A stretch of DNA of 64,000 nt, taken from NCBI GenBank assembly GCA_949825065.1, contig OX463844.1, positions 32,713,414 through 32,777,413 on the forward strand, in the 5' to 3' direction. The DNA comes from Odontocerum albicorne (lineage: Eukaryota; Arthropoda; Insecta; Trichoptera; Odontoceridae). Positions 35,870 to 48,620 of this stretch are shown here, piece by piece. A model generated the notes under the pieces. That model was not told the DNA's origin. It saw nothing but the letters and a program-made list of their open reading frames with translations, and did not search any database. Position 1 is the first letter of the stretch. Every line of letters begins with the position of its first letter. Position numbers and translations under genes: made by a program.

Positions 35870-37614
35870 TTTCAATAAATTACTTGACGTTTTACCTCTT
35901 CATAAAAATTTCGATTCTATTAAAATATGATATATACTCGTAGTATTTGTGACTCAATTTTTTGAAGGCAAATTTCTTTTAAAATTACTGCTAATTTATA
36001 TTATAATTATTTTACATTATGATTTATAGGTAAAGTTTCGTTTCATGTATTTTAAGACTATGCTTAAAATGAAAATCGAACCCAATATAAAAATTTAAAA
36101 ACTCTAATTAAGTGTATTGACATACAATAAATGACTCGCGTAAATACCGATTTGAAAAATTCTCTATGAACGATTCAATATTTTTATTTAATTAATTAAA
36201 TATCAGTCATTCCTCTTTAAAAGACCCCTTGAGATGGGACGTTATATATATATTTTTTTATTACTTTTTTATATCTACTTGCACTTGTACGTATTTGTGT
36301 CTTGTATGTCTTCATTACTTTTCCCAGCTGACCTCGGAGCTCCCGACTCCCGACTTCTGATTATATTTATTATTTTCGTTTCTTAAAACCCTTGAGAGCC
36401 CTTGACTCTTTTGCTGTGGAAATAATTTTGGTTTCTTTTTCCCTATTACAAGAAAGTGATTGTATTATATTTTCTTTAAATGCTAATATTTCTCAATTTA
36501 TTTTTTAATTTAGGCAAAAACGTGATTAAGAATTATACAACTGTCACTGTCAAATTTGACTGTTTTAATTTTGTTATTTGTTAAATAAAATTATGGAATA
36601 ATATAGTTTGTACAATACTTTATTATACTTATCTAAGCCACTTTTCTTTCATTTTCATTCCACCCTTCATAATGTTGGTTTCTTTCCAGTTTGGTTCAAA
36701 ATATATTCTTTCACTAGGTTCATACTAAAAGATCTTCATTTTTAAACTTGGTTCTGGATTGCAGACCTACCCAAACCTTCTGAATCAAGACCTTTTACTT
36801 TTATCAAATATGAATATTCAAAGAGCAAATTTTCTTCAAAATTTTCATAACATCTGATTTCAAAGTTCTTTTTTCGTATAAAGCTTCCCATTAATCATAT
36901 AAAGAACTCATATAAAGAAATATTCACTAATAAAATTGTACACCAAAGAAATATGTTTTCATAAATGTTTCACCTTATATCTGTAATCAAACGATTTTTA
37001 ATATTGTTTATCAACGTCGAAAGCTTTCCAGAAAAGTATCTTAAAATATACGTCGTTTAAATGTTTATTTACTGTCTCGTTAATTTTTATGGTTTTCCAA
37101 TGTGGCTGTTATGAAAATAAAATAATTTTATTCGATAGCTACATATTTACACAATTTAAATATTACTTCCTTTAAGATAAAAATGTATTTCCTTCCTTTT
37201 ATTTTCATGACTTATGACTACTTACTATTCGTAAAAAATCATTATTGTAAGTACCGCGTGTCATTTCCACGTCTGCGCCATGGTTCGCTAGATTAAAGTT
37301 TTATTTGTTGGTTAAATTGAGTGCTGCCGTTGATCGTGGGTGCTATTATACTCGTACTTGTCGTCCTGTTACTGGCAAGACTGACATTCCTTTTTCTATG
37401 AAAATTCTCAACAATATTGCTTACGTTATATGGGGAAAACTATGCAGAATTAGAATTTTTTCTTCTTATCGGAAATAGACAACTTTTTCGGAGAAGGATC
37501 AAATGAATAAATCTTATCATAGTATTTGGTAATATTTTATAAATGACTAATAAAATAATTTTATGATTTTTATATATTTATTCTTAATCAGAATAACTCT
37601 AACATGTTACATTT
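35870..37614. other. No recognised gene
   Basis: AT-rich. A short gatgggacgtta string at 36232-36243 echoes the tail near 37920 of the LINE remnant to its right. Nothing else identified. Confidence 0.45.
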
Positions 37615-37965
37615 CTATTTAACATAAAATTAAGAAAGGAGTTTCAAGATTGTTTAGACACATGGAGGGAATGTATTACGAAACAATGACTAATCAATAA
37701 TACAAATCAGAAGTGCAAGGTATGCGTGGAAGAGATAGACTGAGGAGGAAATAGCTGGATCGAGTGAACCAAATTTTGAAAGAAGGTAAAGTGAAAAGTG
37801 TAAATTATACAAGATTCTGGTCGACGTTATGTACTATATGAGTGTAGTGGGGGCGAAAGTTGTGTGCTTGGATAAACAAATTTATAATCTGTTTTCTCTG
37901 TCTACCCTGCAAGTGACGCGGTGGGACGTTAAATTTCTTGAACTAAATAAAAAAATCATAAATTA
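37615..37965 (+). pseudogene. L-A-type LINE C-terminal remnant
   Basis: Frame pieces RLFRHMEGMYYETMTN and LDRVNQILKEGKVKS match LRxFGHMxxMxxE and LDRVxxILKEG of the lineage. The 3' part ctctgtctaccctgcaagtg is the usual tail. Related closely to 39160-39440 and 45300-45600 (all share agtcagaagtgcaagg or near). Confidence 0.6.
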
Positions 37966-38439
37966 ATTATCATTTATTTGCACGAAATATTCGATTTATT
38001 GTTTTAAAAGCTAAAAAGTTTTTATCACTTATTTTCGTTGGAAACAACTGAAGTTAAAAATTCCCTTTTTTTTAAAGGTGTTACAACTGGATATTTAGAT
38101 GAACACGGATTTTACAGAATTTGCATTGATTTTATTATTATAAATCTGAGTCGTGAAAGATAAGTTTTTTCATTGGTCCCGTATAAACAAAATGAATTTG
38201 CTGTACTGTCAATTTAAATGCTCATCGCTTATCTATGACTGAAAAAGTCATCATCATTAAGAAGCCATGTCTCTGTTGGGACAGGCAGAGAGAATAGATC
38301 TGTAATTCATTCTATCCTGGCACACACTTAAAAAAACATAATTCTTACAAACGAGTTTACAAAACGGTTTATTAGATTTAAGTATATACTTTACTTCATT
38401 TCGATATTAAAATACACTTATGAAAATACTTTGGTGTCT

Positions 38440-38475
38440 AATATTTATTTATTTATTTATTTATTTATTTTTTCA
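38440..38475. repeat. (attt)n microsatellite
   Basis: Nine or so tandem tttа-type units: tatttatttatttatttatt. Confidence 0.85.
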
Positions 38476-39159
38476 AAACAGGCTTAGCCCAATTACATTG
38501 AAAAATACAAGACATTAAAAAAGAAGAAAAATTACAGGGAATTTTTTTTTTTTTTTAAATTATATAAAATAAAAAATAATGCATATGTATACAAACGAGT
38601 ATTTACACACAAACGTATGTTACATATATATTCAGTCACTTAAGTATGTTGATGAGTGCTTTCTAACGCGCTTAATCTAAGAAGAGAATTTACTTTTGCT
38701 TGTATTGTAAATATTGTAAATTATGCTCAGTATAAATTGAACCTTCTATTATGGAGTATTTTTGTTAAAAAATTCTAAATGTTCAAAAAAAATTTCTGCC
38801 ATTTGCCCAGAAGTGACATGGTTTATTTAAAAGTAAGGTAAAATATGATTTGAGGTATATTCCCATGCATTGAACTGAACATCTCTCCTGTTTTAAACTC
38901 GCGCCCTGCTATTCCCCTCGGATAGCTTTCGCGTTTAATTTTCTGGGCCATAAGGATATGTATGATTTTTATATACTTTTTTTTAAGTTTTATATACCAC
39001 CACTTAGTGAGTAAAGTTTTATTTAGTCGAAAACTTGGGCCCTGGGCCTTGGATTCAAGTCACAATAAATATAATAAAAAATCTAATAAAAAAAACAAAA
39101 TGTTTATATTTTTTGTCTAAATCAGAATAGATCGAATATGTTACATTCCTATTTCAAGT

Positions 39160-39440
39160 TAGACGAAGAAAAGAGCTTTAAAATATGGTTTGGACATGTG
39201 GAAAAAAGGAACGACGAAATAATGACTAAACGAGTATACAAGTCAGAAGTGCAAGGTGTTATGGAGGAGGTAGACCAAGGAAAACGAGGCTGGATCGAGT
39301 GGACCAGATTTTGAAAGAATGTGAAGAGAGAATTCTGAATAATGCAAGCTTCTGCATGACGAGATGTATGAATGTAGAGGAGAATAACGCTGTGTGCTTG
39401 GGTTGAAATGTTAAGACATCCGCTCTCTTTGCTTACCTCA
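39160..39440 (+). pseudogene. L-A-type LINE C-terminal remnant
   Basis: Plus-strand pieces VWTCGKKERR, GGGRPRKTRLDRVDQILKEC and CMTRCMNVEE match the RGRPRKTxLDRVxxILKE and C..RCMNVEEA consensus pattern of this lineage. Broken by frameshifts. Confidence 0.6.
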
Positions 39441-40974
39441 ATTAATTAATTGGAAATTGAAATACAAAAAAAATTAAATTGAACATCAATTAAATTAAAT
39501 TAACTCTCAATATTATAAACAATCAAGTAATTTCAATAATAGTCCTCTGCTAAATATGTTTCCCGTTCAAAAGCCATTTTTTGGACGCCTACCTTCTCCC
39601 CTTCCTTCATTAGCCGTTCCTCGCTCTCCCCCCCTCTTTTATACCCATTACAATTGGAAAAAATATACGAGTATATTAAACATAACTTAGTTTATCTTCA
39701 CCTGGCGAGGAAGACGAAGAACTTAGAAATCGATGGCAAACTCAAATAAAACAGTGTTAAATACAAAATAAAAAATAAGTGTTTTATTTATTTTGTTTAA
39801 AAAAAATATAAACATGACAGTACAAGGTGAAACAAACGTATTTTCGTAGATTCAAAAAGCAAAAAATATACCGGAAAAAATAACAAAAAAACAGTTGAAA
39901 ACAGAAGTAATAAACACAATATGAAGAATTTTGTTTTGGTGTTTTGGTTGCTTTTGAAATGAAAACCGTGCACAGTATTTTTTGGAAAATTATTTTACAC
40001 TTCTCATTGTTTCTATAAGAGTATTAAACTTATAAATGTAATGAGGAACCTGGAGAAAATTGCTTATTAATTAATCTTATTTGTACATAGAAGGGTAATC
40101 CATATTTTCAGTTAAGATTATTAGAAACTATTTCAGGGCGGTAAATTTACGTCCACTATAAAGGATTTCCTTCCCAGGATCCAAGGGTTAGTCCTGCTGG
40201 GAATTATGGTATCTTTAGTAGTGGTTGAAGCCAGCAAAGAATAGCTTAGCAATTGTGGAAATACATTATCAAATATTTAGCTAAAGCCAATCCCAAATGA
40301 ACGATGAATCAAATCATTTTAGCATTTTAATACAATTTAGCAACATATTATAATGTTTTTACTTTCATTTCCTTAGTTGATGCCTGCTTTTAGCTGATAA
40401 TTTTTATTACAGATATCTCTTCTTTATTTTTGTTGGTTTCTATAAATCAAGCAAAAATAAATCCTAATTACATTGAATTCGTGTTATTTTATTCCTTTTA
40501 CTGATTTCACAGGTTTACTTTTAAATCCAATCGGAAAGAAGTATCGATTTATTTTTTCATGCTAAATATCCTCAGTGAGATACAGGCAAAAGCCTAGTTT
40601 ACTGGGGATACGACAAATGAAAGGCAACAAACCCAGATCCATTAAAATTATATGTCCAAATCAAATTACCTGTTGTTTTTTCTCAAATTGTGTATATTTC
40701 TTGTCATGTGTAATAATAAAATAATAAAATAAAATAATAAATATTTATTTTATGACGGGTTTTCCTTATTTTTTTCGTATCCAAGTTGTTAATTTGGACG
40801 CATTGAAGAGTAGTATTTTCTTTGACCTGATTGATCGAATCTTTGGCTAAAAAAACAACGGAATTGCTAACAGAATTCGCAGTTCGTCAATGCGCGTATT
40901 GATAACTCTAGCCTACTTGAAACGGCAACCGTCCTCGCACCTGTACTCAGCAACTATGAGTATTATTACCTGAC
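39441..40974. other. No recognised gene
   Basis: AT-rich, with a short C-rich patch at 39590-39645. No repeat or coding signal supported. Confidence 0.4.
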
Positions 40975-41085
40975 GAATTATTTTACCTTACTGGGACCCT
41001 TTTTTGGGTACAATCGGGAATCGAACCAGAAACCCTCGGGTGGAAGTCAATCGTCTTACAAACCAGACCACTGAGTCTGTATCGT
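40975..41085 (-). repeat. S1-type SINE, tRNA-like head
   Basis: Minus strand: A-box-like tggtttgtaagacg (41053-41070) and B-box-like ggttcgattccc (41016-41027). The tail is not clearly present. Confidence 0.65.
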
Positions 41086-41360
41086 TTTTAATTATTTAAA
41101 AAAAATGTATTATCGTTTTCTGAATATTTTCAATAAAAATAATGAAACACTTGGATTTCATAATTATTACAATAACTTACACGAAATGAAATAGCAGTTT
41201 TGTTGTCATCTTAGTGTGTTTTTATTGTCGACGATCTCCTCGTTAAGTTTGTTTTTTAGATTTATTTTGTTCTTATAACAAAACTTTTTATGTGTTTTCG
41301 TTAATGGATGAATTTTTCTTCACAATAATGTTTTTGAAACAAGTCCATGATTTTTTTTTT

Positions 41361-41434
41361 CATTTATATCAGTGAGTTAATAAGATAATACTGCTTTTAG
41401 CATTTATATTAGTGAGTTAATAACATAATAACGC
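41361..41434. repeat. 40-bp direct repeat
   Basis: catttatatyagtgagttaa then taaNataata, at 41361 and 41401. Confidence 0.8.
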
Positions 41435-41564
41435 AAAATAGAAGACTACTTTTATCATTCGTATGGTACACTTCAACATATCCGAATTGGTGATGCGGAC
41501 ATATTGAATAACGTGACTGAGAGAACCCATTATCTTTAACCCCGTTAATCGAGACTATCGGAAG

Positions 41565-41630
41565 TTATAGCCGAAGCTGTCGGTTGGGAATCAAGTTTCT
41601 TATCAACCACGCCACGGAAGTCATCGAGGA
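41565..41630 (-). repeat. Degenerate tRNA-like SINE head
   Basis: Minus strand tccgtggcgtggttgataag as the A box and cttgattcccaaccg as a decayed B box. Confidence 0.45.
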
Positions 41631-41639
41631 ATATTACTT

Positions 41640-42649
41640 AAATCGTATGAAGATAATATCAACAGTGTGGGGAAATTCAGGTGGCGGCTGGAGGCTCAGG
41701 ATATACAGCGAACGGTGAACCATCGATGAGACTTATATGAAAGATATGTGAAAGAATGTCAAAATACGAAACTAGCCTAAAATCCGCCGCGTATCTGGAG
41801 ACATCCCAAAGTTTAATTGACGTGCTTATCATTGTAAGACCATATTCAATGGAAATTCTATTGTTCAAATTTGTATATTGAAATATTTTTTTGTGACTAA
41901 ATGTCTAAATATTAAAAGAAGGTATTGGAGAAAAAAACATAAATTTCTTATTCAAATACATTATTTATATTGCCTCTTGGATTTTTTTATTTTTCCAACT
42001 GTTGAGCTTTAACTTGATGGTAAAAAAGTATGTTGAAAAGGGGAAAGGTGAAGAAAAAGGTACTTTTTGTTATAAAACACTCTCATACCCAATAATTTAG
42101 CCGAGTGACGACATTTGGAGTGGTCTGGGACATAAAAATGCCTCTAATGTTCGCACAAGGGGCAATTAACACCCAAAATGAAATATCTATAAATTTAATT
42201 CTCATAATGATTTTTTAAGAGTTTTATGAATAATTCAAAACTTTTCTCAAACATGTGTAAATGTTATTTTAGAAAACGTTACATAATTTGTGATCATTTA
42301 TGATAATATGTTTTTCGTTTTACCATTATCGTATGCATGGTTTTGGAAGGCGTGGTATATGAAAGAAAGTATTGTTGAGCCAAGTGAAACGAGGAAATAT
42401 AAGAAATCTTCACTATAATGTCTACCTTCGAGTACGTTTTAACTGTTTTATTATACTTTTTTAGATCGTTCTCTCTATAGTATTCTAGTCCTGAAATATA
42501 GACTATTATTTTTTAAGTGCCTGGTGGTTTATCTCAGCGGGTTTGTAGTGATGAATGATCTAAGGTGTCTTACTTCCTTTATTATTTCCACAGAAAAGAT
42601 ATGTAAATGCGACATATTGTTGAATTGAAAGATTGTAGCAAGTTAGGGA
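41640..42649. other. No recognised gene
   Basis: AT-rich; only chance frames such as 41677-41868 minus. Confidence 0.45.
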
Positions 42650-43275
42650 ACTCTGCTATTTAGGTAGTATTTTCTCAGATGGTGGAAGAGTTAAAAAGAT
42701 ATCGAACAGCATGTAGCTATATAAAACAGTCAATAAAACACTAAAACATATATACTCGAACCGGATAGTATCAAAATCCACTAACATGATAGTCCACAAT
42801 AGCATTTTAGCGCCAACTTTGATGTATGGAAGTGAAACGTGAACATGGGAAAATACTGAGATGAGCCAAATAAATGTTGTACAATAAAAATACGTACATT
42901 GAGAAAAATACATGGGGTGATAATGTTTGATAGAATACGGAATAAAGTGATAATGAACTTAATATTGATGAGTTAGTAAATGAAGGGAGCACGCTGAGGT
43001 TTTTTGGGCATGTAGAACAAATGAATGAAAAGAGACTAACAAATCCGGTATATCTTACAAACGTGAGTGGAAGGCGTGTGAGAGGAAAGCAAAGGAAAGT
43101 ATGATTAGATCAGGTGAATGCTATTTTGAAAGATTGAAACGTATAAAGTCAGAGAAATTGTAGAAGTTGTATGGATATAGAATAGGCTAAGGGTGTCGAG
43201 ATAGGGAAGTATGGTGCTCTGTCCTCTCGGCCAAATCCAACAGGGAAATGGCGTGACGGTATATATTTATGTATG
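42650..43275 (+). pseudogene. L-A LINE reverse transcriptase C-terminal half
   Basis: Reads YLGSIFSDGGRVKK (42658-), SKSTNMIVHNSILAPTLMYG (42767-42830), RFFGHVEQMNEKRLTN with one frame change (about 42990-43045), VSGRRVRGKQRK, LDQVNAI. It ends with tgctctgtcctctcggccaa and gggaaatggcgtgacggtat. Parallel to 15290-15925 and 53510-54235. Several frameshifts and stops. Confidence 0.78.
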
Positions 43276-44694
43276 TATTATGTCCACATGTTGGTGTTAA
43301 TATTATCTATGTTGTCATCTTCGGACAACTTGCCCTGAATATTTTTTAAATTCATTATTGTTCCTCAACCACTATACTTTTATGTCAGATGTTGATCAAA
43401 GGATTTTAGTTTTTAATTTATTAACTTAAGTTTAAATTCTGTATTCGTTTGTGGGTTGAACAATGTTCTTGTATATTCGGGGTTTGCTTTCATCGTTTAA
43501 GTTTTGTTTTTTCTCTTTATTTGGTGCCGCAAACAAGCTGATACAGTGGAATCATTGTTTACTTGTGCAAGCTCTTCATTACACAAGTAATTGTGGCTAT
43601 AAATGTTAACACCGATGAATTTATATTGCTCAACTTTCTGTGCACATGTTGTCTAGCGCTTACTAACACCTCACTGGGTTTAAATGTATTTTTTTATGGA
43701 AACTTACAAGAATGAAAGGTGGAATTTTCGTTACATTCTTTGAAGACAATCTAAATGCAAATTATGTTCATTTTGTGTTTTCCCATCATGTTACCGCAAT
43801 TCAGCGAAATGACTTCATAAGACTTTAGTGAGATTAAAATAAGAGTGGATTGAAGTTATTTATTCCCTTGGCGTACACCAGTTGCAACATCAATCAAGTT
43901 AAACAATTCAAAACTTTTATTCTTGTTAAGGTCGTTGTACTTATTTCTCGGGTTTGTTCAACATCTATAACGAATTTTTCTTTTAAAATATGGTAGTATC
44001 TTGAAGTCTCCACTGTCAAATGCTTTGGGTAGATTATGTTACGAGTACTTAGGAAAGGAAAGAAGTTTTATTTTATAGTAATTATATTGCTTTATTTTAA
44101 ATTCGTATAACAATTAAATGGTATATCAATTTGTTTAATGGAATTACTCTTTTTTTTTTTTTTTATCTTTGATTGTATTATTAGAAATGTATTTTTAAAA
44201 ATATAAATATATGTTTGTAACCAGTTTCATGAACAAATGATTCTTGGTTTTGATTCACTTTGTCCAACTATATATTGGTTTGACTTTTTTAACCCCTTAC
44301 TAACACAAGTTTTACCAACATCACTATCAAGCCATGGTCCCCTTGGAGACAGTAAAAGGAAAAGATCTCTTTGTTTTTTTAATAACAACTCTCGCTCCAA
44401 AATTGCTCGAATAATTCGTTAAGTGGTAATCACACGCCACTTTCCACTTGAAATTAAATCAAGTTTAGAAGTGAATTCGCCGAGAATCGAAACCGTTATA
44501 CCTGGATGCTAAGCAAACTGTTCACTTTATTACAGAGTCGATCATAATTTAGTTTTGATTCCCGGTGGTACGAAAAAAAATCCCATTTTAGTTTTTTTAC
44601 ACGAAAGGCCATAAACATCTTTAAGATGTCGTTCAAAGTTAATAACCGCATGGCAATAAGTCTTCCAGGTCGATGGATTTCGATGTCTACAGTA
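43276..44694. other. No recognised gene
   Basis: AT-rich. 44640-44690 on minus may be another decayed S1-like tail (cttattgccatgcgg) but is too short to call. Confidence 0.4.
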
Positions 44695-44870
44695 TAACCT
44701 AGCGGGGTTATTGTCATTTGGAATTTCTTCCAAACTAATCTGAAATGTGTTAAAGAGGCATGACTACCTTTTAAAAAAAAAAAAAAACATGCGTGTCAAC
44801 GGGAATCAACTCGCAACCTCCGTGTCAGAAGACAACTGTTTTACCAAGTAGAACACGGTGGTTATCTAGG
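44695..44870 (-). mobile_element. tRNA-derived SINE, family S1
   Basis: Minus strand: A box near 44839-44856 (ttggtaaaacagttg), B box gagttgattcccg (44801-44812), then an A/T-rich spacer with a 15-nt poly(A/T) run, then tail ttggaagaaattccaaatga. Confidence 0.7.
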
Positions 44871-45299
44871 CCATGTTATCTATATACAACTTAAGTGTAA
44901 AACAGTTTATAGTTTATGTGGAGATTGAAGAAGATTTAGTATACATATATATTATAAAGACACTTTTCATTCTTATCAAATTCTGTTGTGTTTAGATTGT
45001 GCAGACTTGGTTGGACTCATAAAATAGGAATTATGTGACACAGACTGCTTTAGACATAAAGCCGAGGACTGTGTTAAATATCTTGAAAGGATTTTATAGC
45101 CGTCATATTCTACGCATAGTAATATAAGGTCTGTGGAAGCAAAATAAGCACTGTTTACTCAGTCACTAACTATTTTATGGTGCTAATTATTCTTTGCCTT
45201 AAAAGTAATTGTTGGTTTAAAGAAGTAAAGCTCGGACATAGCAGAAATAACATAAAAGTAAGATACATGCTGTGGAGATGCGTGCACTAAGCAAATAAA

Positions 45300-45600
45300 T
45301 TGTCGTGTCAAGTTATTAAAGAAAACATAATAGAGATATCAGAATGAAATGAATATTTTATGTAAGATGATTTATCAAATGGAACATATAGAGAGAATTA
45401 ATGACAAAATAATAACTAAGCGAGTATATAAGTCAGAAGTGCAAGCTATGAGTGGGGGAGGTACAACAAAGAAAACGTGGACGAATGAAGTATACCAGAT
45501 TTGATAAAAAGTATGAATGATTAAAGATTATGCTTGACGAGATGTATGTCTGTGGGCGAAGCAAAAATTATTAGCTCGAATAGAAAATTATGTAGATATG
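45300..45600 (+). pseudogene. L-A-type LINE C-terminal remnant
   Basis: Contains aagcgagtatataagtcaga and agtgcaagctatgagtgggg, matching 39215-39250, with a decayed ILKE block and tgcttgacgagatgtatg tail. Confidence 0.55.
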
Positions 45601-45889
45601 TTCTTTTTACCTGCCTCATTATCATCCTTTGATTTTATCGATATTTTTTGGTCCTAACGATATCATCTCAGCTAGTAATAATCTAGTGAATTTCAAGAAG
45701 AATTGTTATTCAGTATTGGCACCCCGAGTTATAAACATTCTTTCTGAATTTATTGCTGGGTTCATTATAAACTACTTTCTATAAATTCATAATCAAAACG
45801 CTCTTGAGATGATAATATATTATACTATAAATACAAAACATCTATTCGTTATTTTGTATTTATTAGGAATGGAATCTTATTTATTTATT

Positions 45890-46440
45890 TTTTATTTATT
45901 TAACACTTTTATTGCAAACACAATCTGGTGGGCTTATTGCCAGGCGACAAGCTCTTCCAATAAACCAGACAAAAGTAAATGAAGCAAGTTACATGGTCGC
46001 AAAAAACATTCAAATGACTATCCATCTCCATGAAATCCATGAACACATACGTGAGCATATGCCCACAAACCTCCCAAAGACGGACAATCACCCGAACATT
46101 CCTTTTCATATAAAGTGAGATATCATCAATCATAAGAAAAGGAAGGGATGGTAGAGAGGAAAAGAAAAAAAATCAGGAATGAAACACGTTATATTACTGA
46201 CTAGAAATTAAGAGTTTTTCAGTCGTTTCTGAAAGTATGCTAAGGACGGAGCGAGTCTAACATTGGTGTGTAACTGATTCCAGAGGCTCACTGCATGGAT
46301 AGTAAAGGACGACGTACAAAAGGAAAAGCGATGAACCGGAAAGGCCAATAAACAATTTGTGTTTGAGCGTAGCACTTGTCCATGATCGGAAAGACGCTGA
46401 AAATTTTCGGCGAGATAAGAGAGAGTGGCGGAACAGTTCA
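45890..46440 (-). mobile_element. CR1-like LINE 3' end
   Basis: Best copy of the family seen at 2282-2890 and 62825-63330. On minus it runs from tgaactgttccgccactctc through ccgatcatggacaagtgcta, gttagactcgctccgtcctt and tataacgtgtttcattcct to a tail ttggaagagcttgtcgcctg + gcaataagcccaccagattg. The sense translation has LHTNVRLAPSLAYFQKRL, the usual end of CR1-type ORF2. Ends near a (ttta)n run. Confidence 0.7.
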
Positions 46441-46624
46441 GGACATTATTATGTTAATATTCGGCAGGAAACTGAAAAAAAAATACTCAAGGATTACCTT
46501 TTTGACATTGTTGTGTTGTATAGAGTTGTACCTGATGGATATACTCGTATATATGGCAATCTATTTCAACCTACTCGAATGGTGTTTGAGACTTTAAATG
46601 AAAAATCAGACTAAAAAAACAAAT

Positions 46625-46692
46625 GTGCACCAAGGGAATGCTAACCCAACAACCCCAGGTCTTATCTACCAAGTCACGGAGGTCGTGGTCAG
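46625..46692 (-). repeat. Degenerate tRNA-like SINE head
   Basis: Minus strand: ccgtgacttggtagataaga (A box) and ggttgttgggttagc (decayed B box). Confidence 0.5.
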
Positions 46693-46799
46693 TCTAATTG
46701 AAAAGGTTAAATTACTATTAATATAAAGTCTAAGGTGTCTTCATATGTTCGCAAAAAAAACTTATATATTTCAGAACACTGACGTTCTCATGTATCACT

Positions 46800-46960
46800 C
46801 TAACATATCACATCTTCATTTGCGATTCGTTCGGCACGGCTATAGAATAAACTTCCAAGATATATCAGATTTGCGCCATCCTTATTTACATTCAAGAGGG
46901 ACTTAAAACGAATCTAACATTACCCAGATGACCCTATCATCCTAATGTTCCTTTGTTTCT
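46800..46960 (+). pseudogene. CR1-like LINE ORF2 C-terminus, second lineage
   Basis: With minor frame changes the plus strand reads VRSARLWNKLPRYIRFAPSL FTFKRDLK, the RxxxLWNxLPxxIR...SLxxFKxxL motif of CR1/Jockey-superclade LINEs, followed by stops and T-rich sequence. Confidence 0.6.
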
Positions 46961-47944
46961 CTTCCTTATCGTTGAACGAATGTCTTTTCTCTAGTTCTTC
47001 CATTATTGATAGAGGATAGTAATTTATTTATCTTTTAAACTTAAATTTAAACAAATATATTTTTTCGTAAAATCTGTCATGGAAAATAGGTTAATGTATC
47101 CATAATGAACTGGTTGGTTAGAAGAAATATCTCGATAGTTATAACTCCCCCAAATGTACCATATTTTACCATGTACACAAAATAATGAAAATAATAAAAA
47201 GTTTCAATAAACTTTTTCAATTCCGGTGTAAACAAAACGAAGTTATATATTTTTAATTAATAAGTAATTTTGTACGTTTTTTTCAAGTCAAAAATGTATC
47301 TCATAAACCGTTTTTCCCCTTTAATTTACACCTTTTAGCTCTTACATCTTTCCAGTAAAACGGTTTTCGCCTCTCACACAATGTGGCTAATAAATCGAAT
47401 GTGGGCGATATGCCACATTAAATAGGAAATACACTTTCTTTCCAAATTCGGAAATTCAAGGAAATTTCAAGATTTGTGTTATAGCTAATAGCTGTACTTT
47501 TAATACCACCTTCGAATTAAACAAAGGTAATTTTACACAAAGGATACATTTACTTCTTCATTTGTTTTGTTTATTGATTTTTTTTATTGGAGAAGGTTTT
47601 ATCTTGGATAAAATATAATTACTATTGATAAATATATGGTTTAGACATTCGAAAAATTATATAAATGGTCAATTCAAAACATATTATTGATGAGAGTGTA
47701 ATGAAACCGATTACTTTAAATATATACTTGTGAATTTTGATATTCATATCATGCTTCATTATTTTTAGCCGCTTTTCTCATTTAGTTCAAGTTCGTGTTT
47801 TTTCACTCTTTTTAGTTTAAGAATGAATTTTCTACGCAGTTCGAAGACTTATTTTGTTTATAATCTCAGTTGTGTTCCATGCGTATTTTTTTTATTCACA
47901 AATTTTCTTTGCTCGGGTTAATTCAGATATTCCAGTAAAACCTA
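46961..47944. other. No recognised gene
   Basis: AT-rich, chance frames only. Confidence 0.45.
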
Positions 47945-48105
47945 GAGGGATTTTTTGCCTTGTAGTAATCTTTTACAACCAATGATATGTTCAAGTGGCC
48001 TAAAATGAGATAAAAAAAAATGGGTACCAACGGAATTCGAACTTGCAACCTCCAGTTAGGAAGATAGATATCTTACCAACTATGCATCGGATGTTGTCAA
48101 AGGAC
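47945..48105 (-). mobile_element. tRNA-derived SINE, family S1 (diverged)
   Basis: Minus strand head with A box ttggtaagatatc (48071-48090), B box gttcgaattccg (48031-48042), and a diverged tail near 47955-48000. Lies directly beside a second S1 copy in the same orientation. Confidence 0.65.
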
Positions 48106-48119
48106 GTCTTGTTCGTGAT

Positions 48120-48310
48120 AAAATAATGCAGGTTTATTGTCACATGGCAGTCTCTTCCAACCACCCCGAAAAATTGTGTATAAGCCTTGAGTGTGAAACC
48201 AAACTGAACCTTATTTTAACAATTCTGAGTACCAGTGGGAATCGAACCCGCAACCCCCGGGTCGGAAGACAAGCGTTTTACCAACTGGAGCACGGTAGTC
48301 TTCATAACCC
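48120..48310 (-). mobile_element. tRNA-derived SINE, family S1
   Basis: Minus strand: A box ccagttggtaaaacgc (48277-48294), B box gcgggttcgattccc (48237-48252), body with cttgagt/acactcaagg, tail ttggaagagactgccatgtg then acaataaacc. The 174-codon frame that begins here (48126-48650 plus) is just antisense SINE and LINE. Confidence 0.85.
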
Positions 48311-48389
48311 TCTCTGGTCAAGACAAAAAGGAGATGAAACCATAGAATCTCATAAAGAAGTCAAATATAACTCGATTTTACATACATAC

Positions 48390-48620
48390 GCAGTTATGAG
48401 TTATGCAAAAGGCAAAGCGAATAACTTTCCTTTCACGATATACTCCTTCCTATCCTCCACATCCATACACATAACATACTGTTCCTCTTACTCCTTAAAT
48501 TCCCTTCATTTAAAATTCGTTTACTTGTTCATAACATTACATTTCTCGTTCGTCCTCTACCACGACTTCCATTCATACTTGTATTATAAATTTCTTAAGT
48601 CAAACTTAATCGCCCATCCG
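48390..48620 (-). pseudogene. L-A-type LINE remnant, antisense
   Basis: Minus strand pieces around gtcgtggtagaggacgaacg correspond to the RGRGR(P)RK region of the lineage (compare 39240-39290). No frame survives. Confidence 0.45.
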